From IMG/VR virus record IMGVR_UViG_3300027770_000316, positions 1 through 20,187 of that record: a stretch of 20,187 nucleotides of DNA. The stretch is one strand, 5' to 3'. The notes under the pieces are model-generated. The model made no database searches. It worked only from the letters and a program-made list of their open reading frames with translations, and had not been told where the DNA came from. The number at the start of each line of letters is the position of its first letter. Position 1 is the first letter of the stretch. Positions 5,848-12,333 of the stretch are shown here, in pieces. A program made the position numbers and the translations under genes. The DNA is from a virus.

Positions 5848-6705
5848 ATGAAGAATAAATATCCAATCTTCATTCCCACAAAAGGAAGGCATCAATCACC
5901 ACAAACAATCAATATGTTTATGTCGCACAAGGTTGACTTTAGAATAGTTATTGAAAAACAAGAGTACGAACAATACTCTAAAATTGTAGATAAAACAAAA
6001 ATAATTGTAGTCCCACACCAGAATGAGGGATTAACTGTTACAAGGAATTGGATTTGGGATTTCGCCGAAAGTGAGGGCCACGAAAAATTTTGGACATTTG
6101 ATGATAATATAGGAAGAGTTTATCGCTGGAATAACAATACACGATACCAATGCAAGGATGGAATATATTTGCGGGTAATAGAAGATTTTTCTGATAGATA
6201 CACCAACTTACATATTATAGGCATGAATTATATGTGTTTCTGCAAAAGCTGCGATAACATCCCGCCATATTATCCTAATACAAGAGTTTACAGCAATATG
6301 CTGTTACCAACCAATGCAAGACTATCTAGTGGTGAGAAGCTTAGGAATAAGTTATTTTACAATGATGATACTGATTTGTGCCTTAGAGTTCTTAAAGACG
6401 GATTGCCAACAATCCAGATAAATGCATTCCTAATAGATAAATCCCAAACCATGACAGTTGGCGGAGGCATGACTGATTATTATTTGAGCGATGCTTGCAA
6501 GGGAAGATTAACTTTTGCCGAAGAATTGCAGCGAGCGCATCCAGATGTTACAACTGTAACTCAAAAATTTGGAAGATGGCATCATCATGTAAATTACAAG
6601 CCATTCAGTAAAAACAAGTTGACGCTTAAATGTAATATGCATATACCAGAAGGAGTTAATAATTACGGAATGAAATTAGCACCAGCAATTGTGGGAGAAA
6701 AATAA
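5848..6705 (+). CDS. TET/JBP-associated, GREB1-like glycosyltransferase
   Basis: A 285-residue protein. By motif order it matches the phage glycosyltransferases related to the GREB1 C-terminal domain (TAGT/cpSF2-GREB1 group). It has PIFIPTKGR at the start, TRNWIWD (65-71), FWTFDDN with the DDN at 85-87, and IIGMNYMCF. These are followed by TRVYSNMLLPT, YNDDTDLCLRVLKDG (171-185), DKSQTMTVGGGMTD, a WHHH segment at 244-247 and a final NNYGM. This family was proposed by comparative genomics (Iyer and colleagues, 2013) to glycosylate oxidised pyrimidines in phage DNA next to TET/JBP dioxygenases. No TET/JBP gene is visible here, so the acceptor is open. The metal/catalytic acidic residues look intact. 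The gene is AT-rich relative to its surroundings. Confidence 0.75.
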   Translation: MKNKYPIFIPTKGRHQSPQTINMFMSHKVDFRIVIEKQEYEQYSKIVDKTKIIVVPHQNEGLTVTRNWIWDFAESEGHEKFWTFDDNIGRVYRWNNNTRYQCKDGIYLRVIEDFSDRYTNLHIIGMNYMCFCKSCDNIPPYYPNTRVYSNMLLPTNARLSSGEKLRNKLFYNDDTDLCLRVLKDGLPTIQINAFLIDKSQTMTVGGGMTDYYLSDACKGRLTFAEELQRAHPDVTTVTQKFGRWHHHVNYKPFSKNKLTLKCNMHIPEGVNNYGMKLAPAIVGEK

Positions 6706-6706
6706 A

Positions 6707-6841
6707 ATGAACGTAGTTAAAGAATGGATTCTTGTAGGCGCAGGGCTGGCAATAGGGAAACTTATTGTGGCTGTTGCAGTGATTGCAGTACTCGCTGTAA
6801 TCCTTGCTGTGATCTTTATTATAGAGGAGAAAACCAAATGA
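6707..6841 (+). CDS. Small single-pass membrane protein
   Basis: A 44-residue frame: MNVVKEWILVGAGLAIGK, then a nearly pure Val/Ala/Ile/Leu helix to residue 39, then EEKTK. It has one transmembrane helix. It begins one base after the upstream stop and its TGA overlaps the next ATG (ATGA, 6838-6841). GAGGAG near its end serves the downstream gene. It is too short for usual gene calling. It is the second of at least four tiny membrane proteins in the window with this build. Confidence 0.7.
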   Translation: MNVVKEWILVGAGLAIGKLIVAVAVIAVLAVILAVIFIIEEKTK

Positions 6842-7944
6842 AACTCTGGATCAATAATACCAACTCAATCCACAAGGTAGATGACAATCTACTTCATACT
6901 CGCAACACCTACGTCATTCCAGACGAACTAACTGGTGCGCTATGGGATGACGCTGTGCCTTGTCCTCACAAGATTAAACCATATGCGAAGGGCAGAGCGG
7001 CAGGCGGAGCCACCGCAGTGTACCGCGCTGGTGCTATCGGGGATGCAGTCATCGCAACCGCTTTCGTTAATTACTTGGTGCAGGAGTCGGGTGGAGTGGT
7101 GGATGTTTACGCCCCTGCTCGCAACTTACCGCTGTACGCTGGCATTGGCGCGAAGCTATTCCCCTTACCTTGCACGCTAGAGGCGTGGGATTCGTATGAT
7201 TGTCACTTACCCACAGATGACCTGTTCAGTGGTCAGGTAGGTAATACAAAGCTAGGCACTGGTCCTGGTAACTGCTACCAGCGTGTGTACGAGTGGATGG
7301 GAGTTTGGGATGAGAAGACGATGGCAAAGTACTGTAAGCCCAATCTTTATCTAATCGAACCCGATCACGAAGAGTTAAAGGCGATGGGCAAGTGGCCACT
7401 ACCAGATCCCTACTTTGCTTACCATGTTTCATCTAGTGGACCTACTCGCACCTACCCGCCAAAGATGGGACAGGATGCTGTACAGGCGTTGCTGGAAGCC
7501 TACCCCAAACATCACGCCGTTATCATTGGCCTAGACAACGCAAACAATTTCAAGGTGGATCACCCGCGTGTGATTGACTTGTTCAACACGACCAAGGCGA
7601 TTCGTTCCTTGTTCCCTGTGGTTGCCAACGCTGACTTCGTAGTGGCTCCAGATAGTTCAGTCAACCATATCGCTGCGGGGTTAGATGTGCCGTGTGTGTC
7701 GCTGTGGGGATCATACGACCCCGCTGACCGCATGACTTACTATCCTAAGAACGTCTCGGTGTTCAAACCCGATACTTGCCCACACGCACCTTGCCGTCCT
7801 CATGGTGGGTTGCCACAAGCGAAGTGTAAGGACGCGAGCAATAAAACCCCTCGAACCCAATACTGGTGCAATGCTCTGCGAAACATTACGGCGGAAGACA
7901 TTGTTGTTGCATCGCACAAGGCGATGGAGCTAGAAGAGAAGTAA
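6838..7944 (+). CDS. GT9-like GT-B glycosyltransferase (heptosyltransferase family)
   Basis: A 368-residue protein starting at 6838 behind GAGGAGAAAACCAA. The frame is open upstream to 6724, but that part is the shadow of the small membrane protein. VYRAGAIGDAVIAT (61-74) is the N-terminal glycine loop typical of GT9. APDSSVNHIAAGLDVPCVSLWG (270-291) is its nucleotide-sugar-binding C-terminal signature. A cysteine-rich segment near 314-330 (CPHAPC, then C330) may bind zinc. In bacteria GT9 enzymes add heptose to lipopolysaccharide; phage copies are uncommon and their acceptors are unknown. It could modify host surface glycans, a virion protein or DNA. Confidence 0.75.
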   Translation: MKLWINNTNSIHKVDDNLLHTRNTYVIPDELTGALWDDAVPCPHKIKPYAKGRAAGGATAVYRAGAIGDAVIATAFVNYLVQESGGVVDVYAPARNLPLYAGIGAKLFPLPCTLEAWDSYDCHLPTDDLFSGQVGNTKLGTGPGNCYQRVYEWMGVWDEKTMAKYCKPNLYLIEPDHEELKAMGKWPLPDPYFAYHVSSSGPTRTYPPKMGQDAVQALLEAYPKHHAVIIGLDNANNFKVDHPRVIDLFNTTKAIRSLFPVVANADFVVAPDSSVNHIAAGLDVPCVSLWGSYDPADRMTYYPKNVSVFKPDTCPHAPCRPHGGLPQAKCKDASNKTPRTQYWCNALRNITAEDIVVASHKAMELEEK

Positions 7945-8169
7945 GTGAACGACAATCAATTGACACCTAATGAGGCAAGGGTCCTTTTTATTCTGCTTGG
8001 TGGAGAAGCAGGTATATCAGGAGAAACGAAAACTGCATATAAATTACTAGGGCGTGCCGTGGCTTGTCTTTATGGTCACGAAAGCGACAAAGTAATCAGA
8101 TGGCCTAAAACCATAAAACGCAAAATGAACAAACTTTATATGTCTCAATTTGAATGGACTAGGAAATGA
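7945..8169 (+). CDS. Hypothetical protein, GTG start
   Basis: A 74-residue basic protein starting at GTG immediately after the upstream TAA. It reads MNDNQLTPNEARVLFILLGG, then a helical middle and a basic end KRKMNKLYMSQFEWTRK. The 'LTPNEARVLFILL' helix hints at a winged-helix-like or MarR-like start, but the protein is short and nothing else supports DNA binding. It is coupled to the next gene by ATGA. Confidence 0.6.
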   Translation: MNDNQLTPNEARVLFILLGGEAGISGETKTAYKLLGRAVACLYGHESDKVIRWPKTIKRKMNKLYMSQFEWTRK

Positions 8170-8543
8170 ATAAAAATGAATCAACTAAAGTAACCTTGGC
8201 CTACAGGCGAAGCTCGCCACATTCGGTTTTAATATATTCCCAAGGAAGCTATCGCTATAGCCAAGAACTGTTAAAAGAATTTGAGGATAGGCACGGATAC
8301 GCAATGGTAGTTGGCTTTGGTGGGTGTGGTTCCAGCTACCCAAAGCTTGCGGATGAGTCTGGGCATTATTGGATGACACATTTTCATCACGCTGTAGTAC
8401 GAGACAAGGCCGATCCAATTGAACTACACAAAACACTATCTGCAATTCCAGAGTACAGAAATTTATGCGCTGGGGATATTCCATTCTTGAATCAATACGA
8501 AGAATGCGACAACAGGGAGTACGACATTTTAGCGGGGTGCTAA
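8166..8543 (+). CDS. Hypothetical protein
   Basis: A 125-residue protein starting in an ATGA overlap. It has tyrosine-rich beta segments (SVLIYSQGSYRYSQELLKEF) and a GFGGCGSSYPKL loop. A HYWMTHFHHAVVRD stretch (HFHH) could bind a metal. The C-terminus has three cysteines. I cannot place it in a family. It ends the accessory operon and is followed by the structured-RNA candidate. Confidence 0.65.
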   Translation: MNKNESTKVTLAYRRSSPHSVLIYSQGSYRYSQELLKEFEDRHGYAMVVGFGGCGSSYPKLADESGHYWMTHFHHAVVRDKADPIELHKTLSAIPEYRNLCAGDIPFLNQYEECDNREYDILAGC

Positions 8544-8546
8544 CCT

Positions 8547-8622
8547 AACTGGCGTTGTGGTACGCAGGGAGATCCTGCGGCTGGTCCTTCTGTGTGTCGA
8601 ACCACTTGAATCAGAGCCAGTT
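8547..8622 (+). ncRNA. Candidate structured RNA / leader of the primase gene
   Basis: The 87-base gap between genes folds on paper into nested helices. AACTGGC (8547-8553) pairs perfectly with GCCAGTT (8616-8622) to close the element. GTGGT (8557-8561) pairs with ACCAC (8601-8605). CGCAGG (8563-8568) pairs with CCTGCG (8574-8579) around a 5-base loop. The closing stem ends nine bases before the ATG of the primase at 8631, so it could act as a leader controlling that gene. The size is tRNA-like, but no D- or T-arm or anticodon arm fits and no CCA follows. It is not any named RNA class I recognise. Confidence 0.45.
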
Positions 8623-8630
8623 TGAATTTT

Positions 8631-9572
8631 ATGAACAACCAACGCATCGCTGAATCAATAGTCGGGGAAGTCGATTGGCAGTCCGAGAATCACGGACTAT
8701 GCAAATGCCCAGGGGAAGCGGCGCACACCAGCCACACCAGAGTCAGGGATACCACAGTCTTTATTGACGGAGCACCTACTATCTTCTGCTGGCACTCTTC
8801 CTGCACGCCATACCGCGATGAGGCCAACCGCAAGCTTCGCCGTGCTATCTCCAGCGACCCGCTGTACAAGTCAGCAGTTAAGGATTCCTTAATGACTCAA
8901 GGTAGCGGTTCGATACCAAGGGCCTTGGTAATCCAGAAAGATCCAGAGTTGGAAGTACTAGACCGCATTAAGACTATCGCAGAGTCAAACAAGCAACGCT
9001 ACCTCACGCACTATAATTGGGACCCAGCCGATATGTTCGAGGAATCGCCTACCCCTATACCAGACGAGCCACAGGCGCAATACGAGGAAATGTTGTCGCT
9101 ATTCAAACCAGATGACATCGTATGGATAGGTGGGGTCAAGGATAGTGGGAATCACCCACTTCACTTCAAGACCGCAAGCGAGTGGATGCAGACACCGCCC
9201 ATCAGTCAGTTTACGACTGCTGGGGTGTTTGCGGCTGGTACTATCAGCCGAGCCAATGAGAATGTTATCTCGCGCCGTTACCTAGTCATAGAGTCGGACA
9301 CGCTGACTAAGCCAGAGATGGGCGCGGTGTTCCAACTGATGCGTGATCTATTTAAGATGAAGTTGTACGCGGTTGTAGATACTGCTGGAAAGAGTTTGCA
9401 TGGTTGGTTAGAGATGCCCAAGCAAGAGTGGTTTGATCAATTAAAAGCTTTCCTTATCCCGCTAGGGTGCGACCCTGCTACCTTCAAACCAAGTCAGCCA
9501 GTACGGATGCCAGGTGTAAAAAGAAACGACAAAACGCAGAGCTTGTTATGGTTCTGCCAAGGAGGAAAGTAA
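8631..9572 (+). CDS. Phage primase: zinc finger plus AEP-type primase domain
   Basis: A 313-residue protein (ATG 8631; an in-frame TTG at 8622 is the alternative). The N-terminus has a probable zinc site: C24, C26 and histidines in AAHTSH, then FCWHSSC with C53, H55, C58. The C-terminal half contains YLVIESD (217-223, acidic metal-binding motif I), then VVDTAGKSLHGWLEMP with SLHGW at 255-259 (the S-x-H motif) and VRMPGVKR (291-298). These are features of archaeo-eukaryotic-type primases in phages. It is paired with the helicase directly downstream (one base between genes). It would make primers for phage DNA replication. The exact family name is uncertain; the domain order is clear. Confidence 0.7.
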   Translation: MNNQRIAESIVGEVDWQSENHGLCKCPGEAAHTSHTRVRDTTVFIDGAPTIFCWHSSCTPYRDEANRKLRRAISSDPLYKSAVKDSLMTQGSGSIPRALVIQKDPELEVLDRIKTIAESNKQRYLTHYNWDPADMFEESPTPIPDEPQAQYEEMLSLFKPDDIVWIGGVKDSGNHPLHFKTASEWMQTPPISQFTTAGVFAAGTISRANENVISRRYLVIESDTLTKPEMGAVFQLMRDLFKMKLYAVVDTAGKSLHGWLEMPKQEWFDQLKAFLIPLGCDPATFKPSQPVRMPGVKRNDKTQSLLWFCQGGK

Positions 9573-9573
9573 G

Positions 9574-10590
9574 ATGATTGAACCAGCAGTAGCCCTAGGA
9601 ATTAAACCTAAAACAGATGAGTGGCCGCCGATTAAACGCTATGATGAATTGATGGTAGAGAAGCTACCAGAGCCAGAGATTCTAATAGCTGGCATCTTGC
9701 ATCAAGGGGGCAAGTTGTTACTAGGTGGGGGCAGTAAGTCTTTTAAATCTTGGGCACTCATTGATCTCGCCTTGTCGATACAGGTTGGCGGGTTGTGGTG
9801 GGGGCAGCAGTGTAAGCGTGCCAAGGTTTTATTCATAAATTTCGAGATTCAAGAGTGGAGTTTCCGTAATCGTCTAGCTGATGTAGTCAAAGCAAAGAAT
9901 CTAACCCAAGATCAAGTGGCAGACTTCGATGTGTGGACGCTGAGAGGTTACGCTGCTGACTTGACAACTATCAGACCTATCATCGAGAAGCAGATCGAAG
10001 GTAAAGGCTACCAGGCGATCATTCTTGACCCAAATTATATGCTTATGGGTGATCGTGATGAGAACAACGCTGGAGACATGGCAAATTTGATGAATGAGTT
10101 TGAGGTACTGGCAGTTCGACACAATCTTAGTGTCATTTTGTCACATCATTTCGGCAAGGGAAACAAGAGTAATTCAGAGTCTATTGACAGATTCAGTGGC
10201 AGTGGTGTCTTTGCACGCAATCCAGACTCGCTTGTAGTCCTTACGGCACACGAAGAGGATGAGCGGAGCTTTACCTGTGAGGTCACGCTCCGTAACTTCC
10301 CACCATTAGACAGCTTTGTGGTGCAATGGCACTATCCACTATTCTTGACCAACTACTGCCTCAATCCAGACAATCTAAAGAAGGCTGGAGCGCACAAAGC
10401 GATCAACGATTCGGACCTACTAAAAGCAATGGGAATTAAGTCTTGGGTAGCAAATGACTTGGTCAAAACGATGGCAGAAAAGATGGAGGTTTCGGACAGG
10501 ACTGTTTATCGCTACATTAAGAGGCTGACAAACGCTGGCAAGATCGTGATAGACAACGGCTTCTATTCTGCCAACCAAGCTACTTTCTAG
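9574..10590 (+). CDS. RepA-like AAA/RecA-fold replicative helicase
   Basis: A 338-residue protein behind a perfect AAGGAGG. The Walker A region is LGGGSKSFKSW (50-60), a variant seen in phage RepA/AAA_25 proteins in which the usual glycine before the lysine is replaced. FINFEIQ (88-94, E91) is followed by the Walker B strand AIILDP (148-153) and LSHHFGKGN (189-197). SGSGVFARNPDSLVVL follows. The C-terminal 80 residues read as a winged helix (VANDLVKTMAEKMEVSDRTV, then YRYIKRLTNAGKIV). It would unwind or load at the origin with the primase upstream. The tandem repeats directly after the gene may be its binding site. Confidence 0.75.
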   Translation: MIEPAVALGIKPKTDEWPPIKRYDELMVEKLPEPEILIAGILHQGGKLLLGGGSKSFKSWALIDLALSIQVGGLWWGQQCKRAKVLFINFEIQEWSFRNRLADVVKAKNLTQDQVADFDVWTLRGYAADLTTIRPIIEKQIEGKGYQAIILDPNYMLMGDRDENNAGDMANLMNEFEVLAVRHNLSVILSHHFGKGNKSNSESIDRFSGSGVFARNPDSLVVLTAHEEDERSFTCEVTLRNFPPLDSFVVQWHYPLFLTNYCLNPDNLKKAGAHKAINDSDLLKAMGIKSWVANDLVKTMAEKMEVSDRTVYRYIKRLTNAGKIVIDNGFYSANQATF

Positions 10591-10593
10591 TCG

Positions 10594-10632
10594 CTGACAA
10601 AGGTACTGCCAAAGGCACTGACATCTAAGGTA
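10594..10632 (+). repeat. Three tandem iteron-like repeats
   Basis: Immediately after the helicase stop come CTGACAAAGGTA (10594-10605), CTGCCAAAGGCA (10606-10617) and a longer variant CTGACATCTAAGGTA (10618-10632). A further TGACAG follows. The consensus is CTGnCAAAGGYA. Short tandem repeats next to a replication helicase are typical of origin iterons, but three imperfect units is a small number. The role is inferred from position. Confidence 0.45.
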
Positions 10633-10678
10633 TGACAGACCCCTATAGTACATATAGAAATACAATCTGCATAGGAGA

Positions 10679-10711
10679 GGGGGAAAGGCTCCCTGAATCC
10701 GCCTTCCCCCC
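10679..10711 (+). other. GC-rich hairpin in the intergenic region
   Basis: GGGGGAAAGGC (10679-10689) pairs with GCCTTCCCCCC (10701-10711) with one mismatch, around an 11-base loop. No T-run follows directly (a run of A lies 30 bases later), so it is not a standard intrinsic terminator for the plus strand. It sits between the iteron-like repeats and the next small gene and may be part of an origin or an RNA structure. The rest of 10591-10788 is non-coding on both strands as far as I can judge. Confidence 0.4.
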
Positions 10712-10788
10712 AGCCGATCCGAAGCAGCCTTGAGCGTGAATTAAAAAAAACAAATGGCATCGTGGTCGGCGTGTGATAAAGTACGCAA

Positions 10789-10923
10789 ATGAATAAATTA
10801 AAACCTGGTTTGTATGCAAACATAAACGCTCGCCGTAAGGCGGGAACTAGCCGTCCTAAATCGCAAAGCACCATCAAGCCTAAGATCTGGCGTATGATGA
10901 AAGCTAAGAAGGGTACGTTCTGA
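10789..10923 (+). CDS. Small basic phage protein (GLYANI type)
   Basis: A 44-residue protein reading MNKLKPGLYANINARRKAGT, then a lysine-rich end with MMKAKKGTF. The 'KPGLYANI-A-R' opening is a familiar start of tiny basic phage proteins that lie near structural genes; their function is unknown. There is no Shine-Dalgarno sequence. An extended -10-like TGATAAAGT (10774-10782) ends seven bases before the ATG, so a leaderless message is possible. Too short for routine gene calling. Confidence 0.7.
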   Translation: MNKLKPGLYANINARRKAGTSRPKSQSTIKPKIWRMMKAKKGTF

Positions 10924-10946
10924 ACCAGGATAGGGATGAGCTAAAG

Positions 10947-11198
10947 ATGGCTCACAAGTTTATCAGTCTCCTTCAACTCGAGAATGCGAAGCTGCATGGA
11001 GTTGTGAGACTGCTGGGCGGGTTAGTGGACGATATGGAGGCTAACTGCTCCTATGAGGTGTTTGAGGCGCAGTGGGAAGGGTTGACCAGCTACGTTAAGG
11101 GCTTGTCAGAGTTCTTTTGCACACACCAGAAGGCCCTACAATCGCTCCAGGAGGCTTGCCCTGCGGTTTGGGACCAAGATGAAGTGGATGAAACGTGA
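10947..11198 (+). CDS. Hypothetical helical protein
   Basis: An 83-residue acidic protein with ATG 10947 and GGGATGAG upstream. A rarer in-frame CTG at 10920 would overlap the previous stop (CTGA) and add nine residues. It is helical (LLQLENAKLHGVVRLLGGLV), with one FFCTH motif and a C-terminal acidic tail DQDEVDET. No family recognised. It is coupled to the next gene by GTGA. Confidence 0.65.
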   Translation: MAHKFISLLQLENAKLHGVVRLLGGLVDDMEANCSYEVFEAQWEGLTSYVKGLSEFFCTHQKALQSLQEACPAVWDQDEVDET

Positions 11199-11431
11199 GT
11201 ACCCAAGATTTACCCTGTAACAGCCCTAGGCGTACCCCTGGGGGACCGAAAAAGTTCGTAGTTCGAGCCTGCCAAGGCGGTGAGAGCAAGACAATCCGCT
11301 ACGGAGACCCCAAGATGACCATTAAGAAGGGCAATCCAGACCGCAGGCGTAGCTTTCGGGCTAGGCACAAATGCGACAGCAATCCGCCGAGTAAACTAAC
11401 CCCACGTTTTTGGTCATGTCGAAATTGGTGA
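11195..11431 (+). CDS. Conserved phage protein with KFVV-RYGDP-RARHKCD-YWSC-W motif chain
   Basis: A 78-residue basic protein starting at GTG in a GTGA overlap. The chain KKFVVRACQGGESKTIRYGD, then KKGNPDRRRSFRARHKCD, then TPRFWSCRNW is a well-conserved pattern. It is seen in phages and some large DNA viruses, usually annotated hypothetical. It looks like a compact, possibly capsid- or DNA-associated domain; the function is not established to my knowledge. The final tryptophan is typical of the family, so the gene is complete. Confidence 0.7.
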   Translation: MSTQDLPCNSPRRTPGGPKKFVVRACQGGESKTIRYGDPKMTIKKGNPDRRRSFRARHKCDSNPPSKLTPRFWSCRNW

Positions 11432-11577
11432 CAACTATGCCTAAAAAAACACGCCACAATGCCCCGCAATCGAGCAAGGATGCCACTAGAAAGCGTCTTA
11501 AAGCGAAAGCTGATGCAGTGGACGTTCCAAACAGACCTCTAGGCAACCGAGCGTGCTGTTGCCGTATCGGTCGCTAG
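11428..11577 (+). CDS. Small basic hypothetical protein
   Basis: A 49-residue frame from GTG 11428 (GTGA overlap), or 46 residues from ATG 11437. It starts MPKKTRHNAPQSSKDATRKR and ends RACCCRIGR with three consecutive cysteines. It is strongly basic. It is the last plus-strand gene before the minus-strand island. No homology recognised; the call rests on the overlap style and the small basic composition shared with neighbours. Confidence 0.5.
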   Translation: MTTMPKKTRHNAPQSSKDATRKRLKAKADAVDVPNRPLGNRACCCRIGR

Positions 11578-11631
11578 GCTTCCGTTTGACGCTCCCGCTT
11601 ATACGTTCCTTGTACCGCCCTTATGCGTCTA

Positions 11632-11838
11632 TTAAACGTCTTTAATGCGACTGCGCTTCCGTTTGGCTTCTGGCCTGCCGTTCTCTACCCGCCACTTTTG
11701 CCAACGCTCCCGCTGGGTCTGCGCTACCATTTGGTAATGCTCCCGCGACATCTTGCGAGCTTTGGTAATTCCTGTAACGCTCCCGCCCTTACGCCCAATG
11801 GACGCAAAGTACTCCCGAATGATCTGTTCCTTGTCCAT
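11632..11838 (-). CDS. Small basic protein with GRKGG motif
   Basis: A 68-residue minus-strand protein reading MDKEQIIREYFASIGRKGGS, then VTGITKARKMSREHYQ and a very basic C-terminus. The 'YF-x-x-IGRKGG ... KAR' opening is common to small phage and plasmid proteins, possibly nucleic-acid binding. The start has only a moderate GGGAAGG about ten bases upstream. It is the last gene of the minus-strand island and converges on the plus-strand genes with a 54-base gap and no obvious terminator. Confidence 0.7.
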   Translation of the reverse strand: MDKEQIIREYFASIGRKGGSVTGITKARKMSREHYQMVAQTQRERWQKWRVENGRPEAKRKRSRIKDV

Positions 11839-11842
11839 AAAG

Positions 11843-11950
11843 TTAACCTTCCCGCGAGAATATCTGTGCTTCCGTTTTTACATACCCCTTATGCATCTCG
11901 CCTGCATAAAGGCTACGCTGCCGTTTGAATAGCCCACAAGTGTGAGCCAT
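11843..11950 (-). CDS. Very small hypothetical ORF
   Basis: A 35-residue frame reading MAHTCGLFKRQRSLYAGEMH and ending SREG. It stops four bases before the start of the 68-residue gene, the tight spacing expected for a real gene here. It has only a weak ribosome site (GGCGGGAAT) and contains two copies of the dispersed repeat, so it may instead be non-coding. Tentative. Confidence 0.3.
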   Translation of the reverse strand: MAHTCGLFKRQRSLYAGEMHKGYVKTEAQIFSREG

Positions 11951-11999
11951 TGCAAGACATTCCCGCCAAGGCTGGAACTTGGGCGGGGATAGTATCGCC

Positions 12000-12215
12000 T
12001 TAGGCTTGCTCTGCCATTAAATAATCTTCTTGAGCGTTTTGAATCCAAGTTTCAACGTCAACTATTCTTTCACACCAAAAGTTATTGTCTTCCATTGCTT
12101 CCTTCCCGCTCATATATCCAAGGCCACAAAAGGCAGAATCAAACTCTGCCCACTTCCCTCCAGTTGGCTCGCTGGTGTCAAGTTGGTGCATGTACGTTGG
12201 GTTGTTTTTTTTCAT
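12000..12215 (-). CDS. Hypothetical acidic protein
   Basis: A 71-residue minus-strand protein with AAAGGAAA upstream of its ATG (12213-12215). It reads MKKNNPTYMHQLDTSEPTGG, then AEFDSAFCGLGYMSGKEAMEDN, and ends with an acidic helix. Its pI is clearly acidic, which is unusual beside basic neighbours; small acidic phage proteins can be DNA mimics, but there is no further support. No family recognised. Confidence 0.65.
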   Translation of the reverse strand: MKKNNPTYMHQLDTSEPTGGKWAEFDSAFCGLGYMSGKEAMEDNNFWCERIVDVETWIQNAQEDYLMAEQA

Positions 12216-12299
12216 ATGTGTTTTTCCTTTATAGTTCTGCGCCGCCGTTTATGGCTGCGCTTCCGTTTGTTAGGTTAATCCTATCGGATCTTACCTTTG

Positions 12300-12322
12300 C
12301 TTCCCCCGTGCTAAAGGGGAAG
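12300..12322. other. Perfect 7-bp hairpin in a small-gene gap
   Basis: CTTCCCC (12300-12306) and GGGGAAG (12316-12322) form a perfect 7-bp stem with a 9-base loop. It lies just after the stop of the 32-residue minus-strand gene. There is no T-run on either strand, so it is at best a weak terminator or an RNA-processing structure. The remaining 12216-12299 holds only repeat copies. Confidence 0.35.
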
Positions 12323-12333
12323 ACAAGGGAAGA

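Larger units (their letters stand above)
11578..12269. repeat. Dispersed 11-15 bp repeat family GCTTCCGTTTG
   Basis: GCTTCCGTTTG occurs exactly at 11578-11588, 11655-11665 and 12259-12269. The last two share 15 bases (CTGCGCTTCCGTTTG, 11651-11665 and 12255-12269). Near copies lie at 11868-11878 (final T), 11917-11927 (GCTGCCGTTTG) and 12241-12251 (GCCGCCGTTTA). On the minus strand, in the reading direction of the local genes, the word is CAAACGGAAGC. Some copies are in gaps, others inside small genes. Confidence 0.5.

Noticed and set aside
6724-6837. Cysteine-rich N-terminal extension of the GT9-like protein
   Set aside because: The extension is the shadow of the 44-residue membrane protein; the strong GAGGAG site and ATGA overlap fix the start at 6838.
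8547-8622. tRNA gene
   Set aside because: The closing stem and length are tRNA-like, but no D-arm, anticodon arm or T-loop can be drawn and no CCA end follows.
10587-10877. Minus-strand ORF over the intergenic repeats
   Set aside because: Cysteine/phenylalanine-rich, no ribosome site, and covers the repeat region and the opposite small gene; typical shadow.
11578-11631. Bidirectional terminator between convergent genes
   Set aside because: No stem with flanking A/T runs can be found in the 54-base gap.
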